The position numbers and the translations under genes are program-made. DNA of 64,000 nt, from assembly GCF_041146795.1 (NCBI RefSeq), contig NC_135170.1, positions 25,724,033-25,788,032 of the forward strand. The letters are read 5' to 3'. Below, piece by piece: positions 13,128 to 24,541 of this stretch. How positions within the stretch are numbered: the first letter of the stretch is position 1; every line of letters begins with the position of its first letter. This DNA is from Maylandia zebra. Taxonomy: Eukaryota; Chordata; Actinopteri; Cichliformes; Cichlidae. The notes beneath the pieces are model-generated. The model had not been told where the DNA came from, did no database searches, and saw nothing but the letters and a program-made list of their open reading frames with translations.

Positions 13128-13718
13128 CAAAGGGGGACTCAAACGGGGGCTCTGAAGTAAGGGTTCACAGGTTTATTTACAGCAAGTGAGTACAAAGATT
13201 CAGCACAATGACTTTCATGCAGTGAGCTCTGTGGCCAGGTCAAACATGGAAGACCACCGATTCCTTCTCTCCACATGACTATTTCTTCCCAATTTTCCAC
13301 ATCACAGTTTCTGCACAAAGAGAGATTGATGACTAAAGGGCACAGCAGGTAAGCACAAGAGTAACACTGTAAAACTTGAGGAGCCACACTTTGCAGACAC
13401 AGACCAACAACTCAAGTGAAGGAACCCCTCCATCTTAAGTAGCAGCTGGTGATGGGTGAGAATAGACAGTTGAGTTAATTACCTTCAGGTGTGTGAAACC
13501 AGAGTGCTGGAGCTCAGGAACAGGTCTCACCCCTGAAACACAAGGCAAAGGTCTCTCTCTCACACACACTCTCAACTCGAGGGCCTGCTGGTTTTTCAGT
13601 GGGCTCTGTTGTCAGATAAAGGCAGTGTGCCACAGCTGGTCTGTGGGCCTCTCATGTTCATGCTGTGGTTGGTTCGTGAGCCAGCCGCAGAGGAGTGCGA
13701 AGTTATAACATATAAAGA
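13128..13718 (-). mobile_element. Unclassified interspersed repeat, possibly LTR-type fossil
   Basis: Read on the minus strand, the block starts near TGTTATAACTTCGC and carries an AATAAA just before its other end (about 13165). It differs in base composition from the AT-rich flanks. The layout resembles an isolated LTR, but there is no clear target duplication, so class and ends are tentative. Confidence 0.3.
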
Positions 13719-13959
13719 GCTGAAGTGAAACCAAGTGTTAAAAATAACAAAAATAAAGTGTCACTGCAGCCCAAAGGCAAGTTTAGTTTTGAGCACCTCT
13801 AAAAATAATTATATTAATAATAGTAATACTTATCCATTTTAGTAGTATTTTCTGACATTGTCTTCAAATGTTATATTTTCGATATGTTATATTATATAAA
13901 TCAGTCACATAGATCATGTCCTCCAGCAACATGCAGTCAACAACTTGGAGAATTGCACG

Positions 13960-14440
13960 GTACTGTCTCCTGTGGGTGACCCCTCACCCCTCTGCCTGAC
14001 AGAAAAATGTACACAGACAAACACATCTGTAGCAGCATAAAACCCACTTTAGAGTCCCTTGGTGGAGTGCTGGAGAGTTCTCCCTCCAGGGGCTCCATTG
14101 TTCTGCTGGGGGACTTCAATGCCCATGTGGGAAACAACAATGAGACCTAAAAGGGCATGACTGGGAGGAATGGCATGTCTGATCTTAACTCAACTGGTGT
14201 TCTGTTATTGGACTTTCGTGCTAATCACTGCTTTTTCATGACGGACACCACGTTCCAGCATATGGACACCCAAAGTTGCAGATCAGTGATCAACTTTGTT
14301 ATTATATCTTCAGCCGCCATACTGGACATTTGGGTGAAGAGAGGTGGACAAATATAATGTACCCAAACATATAGTGAGTGTACACTGCTGGCACAGATCA
14401 TCTCTGGCAGAGATTCAGGAGCATTCAGAAAAAGGGTGAG
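13960..14440 (+). mobile_element. LINE fragment, apurinic endonuclease domain
   Basis: The plus strand encodes [11 protein letters not shown], then GRNGMSDLNSTGVLLLDF, then a VINFVIISS-like segment followed by VKRGGQ. This is the GDFNAH core and downstream part of the endonuclease of a non-LTR retrotransposon, with in-frame damage. Only the endonuclease portion is present, with no reverse transcriptase next to it. A Rex/L2/RTE-like family is likely but I cannot separate them. Confidence 0.75.
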
Positions 14441-14489
14441 GAAATAGCCCCTCCATTGCTGAATCTGCTGCAAAGAGCTGCAGCTGCAA

Positions 14490-14702
14490 GGTTCAATTCA
14501 ATTCCAATTTATTACAGCGGCAAATGAAAACAACAGTTGCCTCAAGGCGGTTTATACCTTAATGTAAAGACCGTAATACAGTAAAACAAAGAAAACAGAC
14601 AAAATTCCAACAGTCATATGACCCATTACGAGCAAGAGCTCTGGTGACAGTGGGAAGAAAAAACTCCCTTTTAACAGGAAGAAACTTCCAACAGAACCAG
14701 GC
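14490..14702 (+). repeat. Dispersed teleost repeat (CAATTCAATT...CTCAAGGCGG type)
   Basis: Contains TTGCCTCAAGGCGGTTTATA, a stretch on ACAGTGGGAAGAAAAAACTC, and GGAAGAAACTTCCAACAGAA, an arrangement I recognise as a very common interspersed repeat of percomorph genomes. Its class is not determined from sequence. Confidence 0.6.
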
Positions 14703-15106
14703 ACGAGTACATGTGCCTTAGTCTCACTGTTCTTGTCACTTGTTTTACTTTGACAGGCACCTGTCATGTGTGCATCATGTTCAGTTTTGCTTCCCCTGTC
14801 TCTGCCCTGATTTCCTCTTGTGTATATATCATCTGTGTCTCCCTCCATCCAGTGTCGAGATCTCCCTCATTTCTCTGGCTGTGTCTACTGTCTGTTTGTA
14901 TTTCCCAGTTTAGCTTCCCTGTTGTTTCCTAGTTTAATGTATTCTGTGAATCCAGGAATAAGGCTTCATTTTGAGTTCAGTTCTGTCTCTGAGAGCTGCA
15001 TTTTGGGTGCAATCCTGCCTGCCAAACACAGTTTCATGACAGGGGTGTATTCTGAAGTGATAGCAAATAAAGTGCTGCTATACTGTTCATGTAAAAAAAA
15101 AAAAAA
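14703..15106 (+). repeat. Pyrimidine-rich repeat ending in poly-A, related to 16010-16365
   Basis: A T/C-rich stretch leads into a GCATTTTGGGTGCAATCCTG-type end and a TCATGACAGG motif, then a 15-A run near 15092-15106. A similar layout (TGCGTTTGGGTCCTC then CCTGACAG) recurs at 16010-16365. They look like two diverged copies of one interspersed repeat type; class uncertain. Confidence 0.4.
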
Positions 15107-15420
15107 AGATACATAGTCTTGAAAAAATAGTAAAAAATAGAAGCAGGAAGCGATAAACACGGGGTCTTGTCACCACAGTGATACTTTATGGTGATAAGCA
15201 TTGAACACCCCTGGCGGCATGATGATATGGGCGGATAAGAATTTGACGTGACGAGAAAAGACAGCTAGCCAGAGAGAGAAAAAGACCTGGTTATTCTATG
15301 TAATGTTAAGATCTTGGCATTTTTAAATATATATATTTGTTTTACAATATTAGCCTAACTTGTAGCTACTTTTACATTTTCACTGATTTCATCCATAGAG
15401 ATCTGCACACTGCTTCCAAC

Positions 15421-18400
15421 ATAACAGGCACGCGGATCCTGCTGATACTGGGTGAGTCACATCTATCATACATTTGCACAGGAGTAACAGGGGAAAATAT
15501 TTTATAAGAAGTTACATCCAAACCTTTCATAGCTTTTTTCATGCTTTTCATATTAAATCTAATGTTGGATCACAATTTTCAAAATGTAATTTTTTTTTGC
15601 AATTACTCAACTACAAGTGGACTGATGCCTTGTAATACAGTAATATACAGAAACTATATGCACAGATCTGCATGTTTGCATGTGCAGGAATTTAATTTAT
15701 ATATACTATAAATGAAAATAAAGATCACCTTCCACCATAACACCTTCTAAACCCTCTTTTTCCGCTTCCTTTCTCAACTGCTTCTCTCCATGTTCAAATA
15801 TGGCAGTGGCTGAACTACGAGTCTCAAAGTATGCTTCATTTGTCTCCCTAAAGAAAAATAAACTGCTAAAACAGAGGGAAAAAAGATGCTAATGGGTATG
15901 TTTTAATCCTGTTCTCCCACATCTTAGTGAATATAATAACAAAATAATCATGTTCATTATGTATGTTAGTCAATGATTTTGTGTTTTATTTTGATAGTTT
16001 GTCTTCTGTGTCTTATAGCTAGTTCCACTTCACCTGTCTTGTGGTCTTGAGTGTTTTGTGTCTTGCTACCTGTGTTTCCCATTTCCCTCATTATCCCTTA
16101 GTGTGTCTGTGTGTTCATAAATAGTGTTTTTTCCCCTCCGTCACAGTTTCTATCATGCTCACATTGTATTTCCGTGTGGCATTTCTTTTTCTGGGTTTGT
16201 GTTTATGGAGTTCTGGATTTTTATCCATAAACCCGTGTTTTATTTTTAGTGAGTCTTTCTTCATGTGTCTGCGTTTGGGTCCTCATTTTCCAAATCCTGA
16301 CAGATCGTTTTGCTTCTGTCCAGAACGTAGGGTTAGTGGCTTGAAGCTAGGCTTAAGGACATGATGGATGATGACTTACCTCAAAAGGTTAACATGCAAA
16401 AAATAAAGTGAAAACATGAATTAATTCATTTAAGATGACATATTTCATTAACTGACTAACATAAAATATGTTTTTACTTTCTTTTTAAATGTTTTGTTTT
16501 ACACATGGGAAGCTTTAGTTTATAAAAACAAAGTGGGATGAAGGCTTCACAGGAGAATGTGAGCATCTGCCTAACAAATCTGACACATGTATTCATTTCT
16601 GAGACAGGGGAAAATGGTGCTACAGGTGATTAATGTGAGCACTTTTATTTTTGCTTCATAAAACATACTATTTACAGATACTCTTAGAAAAACCTTCTGA
16701 TGAGCGGTGCTTTTTGTTTTTGCATAACAAACTATTTATAAAATCATCTTTCCATGTTAAAGAAATAATGTTTAAATGTTTTTATGCTTTGCTTCAATAC
16801 TGATAATGTTCATATTTTCACTGTGCAGCTCAGCTTGATAAACATGAAACTGCAAGCCTTGTGATAAGGCCACAAGATCAGCACAAAAATACACATTTGC
16901 AGAAGCTGATAGGAGCTTCACCGCACCCACACATCCGCAGAAGTTGACTCGCATTATTTTTATTATTCTTAGAAAATGACTTGCTGCACACACACATACA
17001 CACGAACATGAAAAACAGGAACCGCTATATATGCTTTAATTAAAGAAAACACCTGCAGCTGGGTGTGAGTCTCTCTGTTGAGCTCTCACCCGTGCACGTT
17101 AAAAATTCTCTCCAAGTGTCTAAGTGTCGTTTCTTCACCTGAGTGTTTGATAATTGTTGATATCCTTGACATTCCGTTATAAAAGATAAGCATCAGTTCA
17201 AACCTATAGCTCCACTCACTTTGTTATCAGGGCTGTTTCTACAGCCTGTTGCATGTTGTCTCCATGTTGTCCTTCAGGTCTCCCTTTTGTGAGTGCTACA
17301 TTGTTTAATAGACTTTTTTTTTGTCATGCTGACTGTTTTCCTGTGTATGGCTATTCCTTTTAACTGATTTGAACTGAGGGTTTTACCCTGTCTCTATGTG
17401 TTCTGTGTTTTTGACCTCCTCCTGCAGTAATGGTGAATTACAACTTCACCATAATAAAATTTACATAAATGAATAAATAGTGTTTTACCAACCAAACTTT
17501 GATTTTTAAATAATATCCAAGCATAATGGATTATTACTGCTATCATTTTGGTAACTTGGGAATCATTCAGTCTGATAGATGCAAATATATAAATGCTGTA
17601 ATAGATTAAGAGCACTTGAACATGTTGTCCTACTCAAGGACCATTTAAACCTGCATACCAAGTTTGCAGCCGGTAAATAAGAAAATGTATGAGCTTTTGG
17701 TCATACATTGTCAGTATATATACTAAATGTAATGTTAGCATATATCAACATGGTTCTACAAAACAAATTACATTCTTTCATAGCAAATACAGTTCAGTTC
17801 TTAGAGGAAATACAGTTCACCTCACACCACACTGGTGATTACTGATGGTACTGTTGGCTAAATCTGAACTTTTATTTTTTCCTTTCTCTAGTATACTAGA
17901 GAAAGAAAACATAAAAGTTCAGTATCAAGTTTCTATTTGTTATGTCCCCACGATGAGGTCGAGGGGTATGAGTGTGGGGACCGGTAGCAAATGGGTCCAG
18001 AGCTGAATGAAAGGAAACCAGACAGAGTGCTCAGTATATATTATAGCTTTATTACAAATAATCTTAACTTAAAGAGCCGGCAACACCGTTTTACCAATAA
18101 TGTCAAAGAAACAAAGGAAGCAGTCGCAGCAACAAAGGAAAAAACTACCAAACAAATAAGGGAGACACTGCCGGAGCCCACAAGCCCATCTACTCACGAC
18201 TCGAAGGAGCCTGTCCAAAACCTAGGGGGAAGAAAACCAACTCACTCACAGTTCATCCCCAGCTTATATAGCCTCAGAGAGGTGATTGCTAACTGGGCCC
18301 AGGTGGTAAATGAGGCTAATCAAAAGCAGCTGTGTCCTGGGGAGAGAGAAGAGTGAGAGAGAGACAGAGGGGTGGAGCAAGAGAGGAGGAGGCGGAGAGA

Positions 18401-21400
18401 GAACACCACAACCACACAAGGGCAATTTCAAGAAGAGGCCCTGCTAGGCCCCTAACCAGCCATTTTGATTTTTAAATGCATATCAAATTCATTTTGAAGC
18501 ATATATTTGTGCAACTACATTGTTTCACATTATTTTTTTATAGATAAAAATTACAAGCCATGTAGAGAAATCTCAAATTCATACTGAAGCACATATTTGT
18601 ACAAATTCATCCCTCAAATTTCTGTTTCCTTAACAAAGATATAAATGAATGTGAAAATTACAAATGGTGTGAAGAAATTACAGTGTGCAACAACACAAAT
18701 GTAAGTTTCCACTGCCAATGTTCTCTGCTTGTTTTTCAGCTCTGTCTTTCTTCCTCGTCATGGTGCTGTTGGTATCCGCAGGCTGCAATCCAGGATTCAG
18801 CATGAAGAAAAAACAATGCATGGGTATGAAAAAGAAAACATCTGACACTTATGTGTGCATTTTCATTTAAAAAATAAAAACATATAACATGTATAATCTG
18901 TTAAAATTATTTTTATGAAATATCAATAACAACTATGTATATCAAACTTTTTTGTAGCATCAAAATTCATTTTGAATTTAAAATCTATTTTAAATTCATA
19001 TTGAAGCACATATTTATACAAACACATCCTTTTGCATTTCTGTGTCCTTAACAGTGAGTCTAACAGTGAGTTACAGTAAGTCAGCAAATAAATGATTAAG
19101 TATTGCTGCAGCTAGCAACCAAAAGTTTTAAACTGACAACAGTTTTCTTTCATGGAAAACAATAAACTGTAAACACAATGACAGGTGTTTCAGTCTCCAC
19201 CCCCTCCAAAAAAAGAAAAATGTGTGGCATATTCCTGAGCATATTCAGCTGACTGGGTAACAATAAATTAGTTATTTGTTTCAAAGATTACACTAAATTT
19301 CTTTGTGTTTTTAAATGGCCAACTTTATACTGCACCCATCAGCTGTCAGTTAGGAGTTCAAAGTAAATGGACTGTGCAAACTCCCAGATGTAATAATGGT
19401 TTGTTTTTGTGCTCTGGCATGTAATGTTTTCTCACTCATAGGAAGCACAGTTCTCCAGACACCAATGTGCTGTTTATTTAGAATCATATTTAATGTGAGG
19501 AAATTAGGATAGAGAATGAGGGCCTTTGCTTCTTCTTCCCAGACCTTTTACTATCACAACCATTTTTGTGCAATTTATATGATAAACAAAATTCATAATC
19601 AGAATAAAACATCAGAATAGATTAATGTTCAAAAGGTACTGAACCATAGTATACTAGGCTGACAGTTCTCTGCTTGTTTTTTAGCTCTGTCTTTCTTCCT
19701 CATCATGGTGCTGTCAGTATCAGCAGGCTGCCCTAAAGGATTTTCAGCAAAGAAAAAGGAGTGCATTGGTATGAAAATCTTTACAAAACAAAACATCAGA
19801 CACTTAATCAGTAATGGAAAATGTACAAGTTGGGCAATGTGTGCATTTGTATTTAAAACAAAATTAAACATATAACATGTATAATCTCTGAAATTTATTT
19901 TAAATAAAAAACAACAAATATGTGTTTTAAACCTTTTCTATCAAAAGTTTGAGTTTTTGGATTTTCAAGCTATTTTTATTTTAAAATCTATAACAAATTC
20001 ATATCAAAGCACATATTTATGCAAATACATCTTTTCACGTTTCTGTGTCCTTACAAAGACATGTATAGATGAAAAGCCATGTGGAAACAATACAGTCTGC
20101 ACAAACACAATTGGGAGGTACTACTGCCAATGTAAAGGTGGTTTCAGACACCCAAGAGGGAAGGTGAATTTTACACTTGGTGCATGTATAGGTAAGTCAT
20201 CTCAAATTTATTGTGACAACAACTCTGTGGTTGGTTTGGAGAAAGTTTATGTCATACAGTCATAATGTATGTAAAGATTAAAGGTCTCTTCTTCTTTTTT
20301 TAAAAGATATTAAAGAATGTTTGGAAATCAAAGACATCTGTGGATCTAACGCCAAATGTGTGAATATTATCCCCTATTACTCGTGCACCTGTGATGATGG
20401 ATTCATTTCTACTACTGGGAATAAAACCTTTCGTCACGATCAAAATGCTACATGTGAAGGTAAAATGTTGTTCTCATTGGTGCTGCCATTTTAGAGTGAG
20501 CTCTTCAGTTTAAGGTGATGGCAGAGGATTTTTTTTCAGAGGTGTTCTTACATGTCTTCTTCCTGCTGCTCTAGATATTAACGAATGTCATAAAGGAAAT
20601 CCCTGTGGTCAGAATGGATTATGTAACAACACACAAGGCAGTTATTACTGCATCTGCAACGCAGGGTTCACTAACTATGGCAACAAAACGGCACGGTGCA
20701 CTGGTGAGAATACAATAAAAACTGAACTTTGCCAAGATCCATTTTAATCTGATTTTCTTCAAAGTAAATGCATGAACAGAACACTTCAAGAAAACTTTGG
20801 TCATCAGTAAAAACTTTTAATACTTTATTTCCTCAGAATTAAACTGTGATGTTTTCAAAGATATAAATGATGTGAAAGAGGTAACTCCACACAAGACACA
20901 GTTATATCACGAGTCAAAATATATTTGAAATGCGTATTATCTCATAGATTTATTTTATCATCCTCCAATCCCTCTTCTAGAGATTTCATATTGCAGATGG
21001 CTTAGTGAATTACATGGAAAAAACCTGTCAGGAACTCACAAACAACAAAAGACCGGTAGAGCTGAATGGAGAGGAGACTCTAAAGGTACAACTAAAGTAA
21101 ACTGTAGTCTTTTTTTTTTTTGGGAGGGGGGTGGAAGGGGGGGATATGGTGTTCAGATTTCTTGTAGACTGTTGATGTTGACCCCAGTATCAAAGTCTGC
21201 CTCAGTCTAACTCTTTCTTGTTTCACCCTGCAGTTACGATTATGTCCAGAAACATTTGGACAGTAACAGATTTCTAAGAAATATTGTTCTGTACTGCAAT
21301 AGATTTTAAATGAAACATTTAAATGCAATTAATGCAATTAAAATGTGTGCTTTCAGCTGTAATTCAAGCTAAAGAAAGTATTACATTAACTCCTAAAGAA

Positions 21401-24400
21401 TGATTGCATTGTTCACACATAATCACAAATATCTCTTTTTTTGTCTTAAATGCTGAGTGAAGAGCATTCACAATCTGGCCTTTTCATGTAGTCTTTGTGT
21501 TTTTTTTTTCATTGTGCTAGGCTTGGATAATTAATTTGTAAATATGATATGCCAACCTACTAGAGAGTTTTCTTCACTTGCTGGATGTTAAGGTGTTCTT
21601 TTACTGGGTGAAAAGTTTTCAGCAATCATCCAACGCTGTTGTCTTCTGCTGCCTTTTTGTGTTGCTTAGCTCATCATTTCATTCTTATTTTTTATTTATG
21701 TGAGATAGACTAAAGCCCCCTGTAACCCTGAATGTGTGTCTGCATGTCTGCCCGTGTGTAAATATTGCCTGACTTAAGTGTATTTTACTCCATCTTCCTC
21801 TCTTCTCCTGTGCCTGTAGAGATTCCTGAATATGACTGATGAGCTCTTGTCCAGTGCATTTCTTAATTATAAAAGGAAAGTTTCAGACTTTCTTGACTTG
21901 GTGGGAAATGCTCTGAGACTCATAGGACCCTTCACTAATTCTTCAAGGATTTATATCTCCTCAACTCAGACAGGTTAAATAGAAATTCGAAGAAAATAAA
22001 TCAATTCACTTTTAGATGATTTTTTATTGATACAATTTTAGGAAACCAGCAATGCATGTTCAGAAAAGTCTGTCTGGTTTCAGAGCTGGACATGTTTGTA
22101 CACAAGGGGCCTGTTATACCTAAAGGAAACATAACATTATCAACTAAGCATGCTAACTTGGACATCCAGATGGAGATAGCTACTGGAGATCCTGCCTATT
22201 ACCCCGGTAATCATATGCCAACAAATACTATATTTCTAACCAATTTCATCAAATTATGAGCCCCTCTAATGATGCTCTCCTTTCATTCTTACAGGCTTTA
22301 CAACAGTGTCCTTGATGAGTTATTCAAACCTGGAAAACTCTACAGATGGCTTCTTTAATGGAATGAAATCACAAAAGAACCAGAGCTTTAAGATAAACTC
22401 CAAAGTGGTGACTGTCACTGTCAGCAACAGAAATACAAGCCACCTCAAAACGCCAGTTAACCTAACTTTAAACCACCTAGAAGAACAGGTAGAGGTTATC
22501 TCTCATTTGTTGTTTCAGATTGTGGTGATCACTTTTGCCAAAAACCCCCCCACATATATTTGTTTTATAGGCAAATCAAACATTCCACATCTGTGTGTTC
22601 TGGGATTCCTCGGTGAATGGAGGATCATGGTCTGATCGTGGTTGCGGTGTGGCAGAGTCAAACCTGGAATATACTTCCTGTTCCTGTAACCACCTGGGAA
22701 CCTTTGCTATACTCACGGCTTACAATGAAATTAAGGTTTAAACTAATTAACCGCAACATTTAAACTTCAGACTATTTAGTAGTTAAACCTTTAATCCACT
22801 TTCATGTACTTTCATTTACTTTCCCAACAGGAGAAGTTTGAATTTCATCTGATCATATGGGTGTTCCTGTCCATTTCACTGATTTTCTTATTCATCTCCA
22901 TCTTGACATTCTCAATGATCCGCTCTATTAAAAGTCCAAGAACCACCATCCACCTGCATCTCTGCATCAGCCTCTTCATTGCAAACCTTGCCTTTCTAGC
23001 AGGAATCTCTCATTTTGAGAACCAGGTAAATACTAACTGTGTTTGAAGCTCAGATGAATGCAGATCCAGAATTTTTTACTTAACTTGAATTGTGATGTAA
23101 AGGGACAAAATGAGGAAAAGAACAGAAGTTTAGTAAGTCTAGTTCAGCAATATCTCATCTCTTCCCCATTAGGATGGCTGCACAGTGGTGACAGGGATCC
23201 TGCATTTTTCCTATCTGGCAACATTTTTATGGATGTGTCTGGACAGTGTACAACTGTTCAGGATGATAATGCTTGTTTCGAACACCAACTTTAAAACCCT
23301 CCACATGATGGCAGCTGCCTATGGAGTTCCAGCTGTTATTGTTGCCATCTCTGCCTTAGCTAATTCCAGGGGACATGGCACTGAGAGATAGTAAGTTCCC
23401 TCTATTCCTAAAATTTTATCATCAATTTATCCTTGAATCTCTATTTATCTTAACTCTTAATGTGCATTTCAGCTGTTGGGTAACCCAGGGATTTATTTGG
23501 AATTACTTTGGCCCTGCATATGTAATCATCATTGTAAGTAAAGTTGAAATCAATTTAGGGAAATGATTATAGAGTAAAATGATGTGTAAAAAAAAAAAAA
23601 AAAGCTGATTTAAACATAAATGTTGCTTTTGTTGTTCATTTGTTTTTGCTTTTTCAGGTAAACATTTTCTTCTTTTTCATAACTGTATGGAAGTTAGCAC
23701 AGAAGTTCTCAAGTGTAAACCCTGACCTGGATGACCTGCACAAAATAGAGTAAGTTACCCATAAGCTGCGCATAGAAATCACTATCATGATCCTGTTGAG
23801 TTTTGGTTGTGCTGTTTAGATTATTTCTTACGTTGCTTTAGAATTTTTATCTAGGTTTTGGATTTTTGTTTTGGGATTGGTCCGTAGCCAACAAAGGCTG
23901 ATTTTTCAATCGGTCATTCATTTTCTTGCCTGCAACATGTTTTCTGCAGGGCATTCACCATTAGTGCAGTGGCTCAGCTATTTGTATTGGGAAACACCTG
24001 GATCTTTGGTTCTTTCCAGTTTCAGGAAAACCATACAGCCATGGCTTACCTCACCATCTTTGGCAGCCTGGAAGGAGTTACACTCTTTGCAGTGTATTGT
24101 CTGTTTTCCAGGCAGGTTAGTAATATTCATGCTTAACTAAATAAGAAGTTCTTACCTGTTGGTAAAATTTCATTTATATCCTCATTTTAGGTGAGGGAAG
24201 AGTACAAACATGCCTTGACCAGAATGTGTGCTCCTCGGAAGAAGAGTGACAGAAAAGCTCGTGTAAGCAGTTATTTACAGAAATTGATGGCACAGATTAA
24301 CATTTGATCGGCAGCGGTACTGCCGCAAACTATTCCTGAAGTTTCATTTTGAACACCTTCGAAATTTGACCATTTTGTTTGTTTGATAAGCTGTTCTAAA

Positions 24401-24541
24401 GGACATCAAGATGTGAAGTGAATAAGATCCTTTGGTTATAATGAAAGACATTTTTGATCATTTTTTGAATATGAATATTCTTCATTTTGTCATCATCAGG
24501 TTTCGAAGAGTGCCCAGGATACAAGAGAATGTCAACTTTGA
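15421..24541 (+). CDS. adgre5: Adhesion G protein-coupled receptor E5-like, copy 2 (N-terminus damaged)
   Basis: Tandem paralogue of copy 1. An exon-1 match (15421-15451) has ATA where copy 1 has its ATG, with no in-frame ATG upstream. Signal-peptide exon at 19685-19768, with an extra copy at 18740-18823. First EGF exon 20059-20191, whose usual acceptor gives a frame clash; an alternative acceptor at 20069 keeps frame but drops the first cysteine. The rest is intact: 20307-20459, 20575-20703, 20837-20880, 20981-21085, 21820-21973, 22084-22206, 22295-22488, 22571-22735, 22831-23025, 23173-23390, 23473-23533, 23658-23749, 23950-24115, 24191-24262, 24500-24541. The GPS reads CNHLGTF, so the residue after Leu is Gly, not Ser/Thr. 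One codon is missing in a late TM exon relative to copy 1. The preserved GAIN-7TM frame suggests selection or a young duplication; the true start is unknown. It may be a gene with another first exon, or a pseudogene in progress. Confidence 0.65.
15452..17863. other. Intron 1 of adgre5 copy 2; repeats, no gene
   Basis: AT-rich sequence between the exon-1 match and the later exons. It holds the repeat copy at 16010-16365. I see no host exon or RNA gene. Confidence 0.45.
16010..16365 (+). repeat. T/C-rich interspersed repeat, related to 14703-15106
   Basis: Shares the T/C-rich body and the GTTTGGGTCCTC...CCTGACAG end with the stretch at 14703-15106. Confidence 0.35.
17864..17922. repeat. 59-bp near-perfect palindrome
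   Basis: The centre 17882-17905 is a perfect 24-bp palindrome of two CTTTCTCTAGTA arms. Outside it, CTGAACTTTTAT on the left pairs with ATAAAAGTTCAG on the right, giving arms of about 29 bp with few mismatches and no loop. It lies 16 bp from the LTR-type element at 17938. Confidence 0.9.
17938..18458 (-). mobile_element. Candidate solo LTR in adgre5 copy 2 intron 1
   Basis: On the minus strand the block runs from TGGTTAGGGGCC to GGGGACATAACA, about 521 bp, so it has TG...CA ends. It contains CTATATAAGC (TATA-like) and AATAAAGC (poly-A signal) in the order and spacing of an LTR. No internal coding region flanks it. Ty3/gypsy-like is most likely by structure, but the family is not established. 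No clean target duplication was found. Confidence 0.55.
18639..18823 (+). pseudogene. Orphan EGF exon fragment fused to an extra signal-peptide exon
   Basis: After an acceptor ending in AACAAAG comes DINECENYKWCEEITVCNN and on to HCQC, a diverged calcium-binding EGF exon that is cut off at about 18720. It joins directly to intron sequence just upstream of a signal-peptide exon copy (18740-18823, LSFFLVMVLLVSAGC, ending in a GT donor). This is a by-product of unequal crossing-over in the cluster. The signal exon itself is intact and could still be used. Confidence 0.75.

Noticed and set aside
17991-18356. 121-residue open frame
   Set aside because: It lies within the LTR-type block, antisense to its signals, with no domain similarity.
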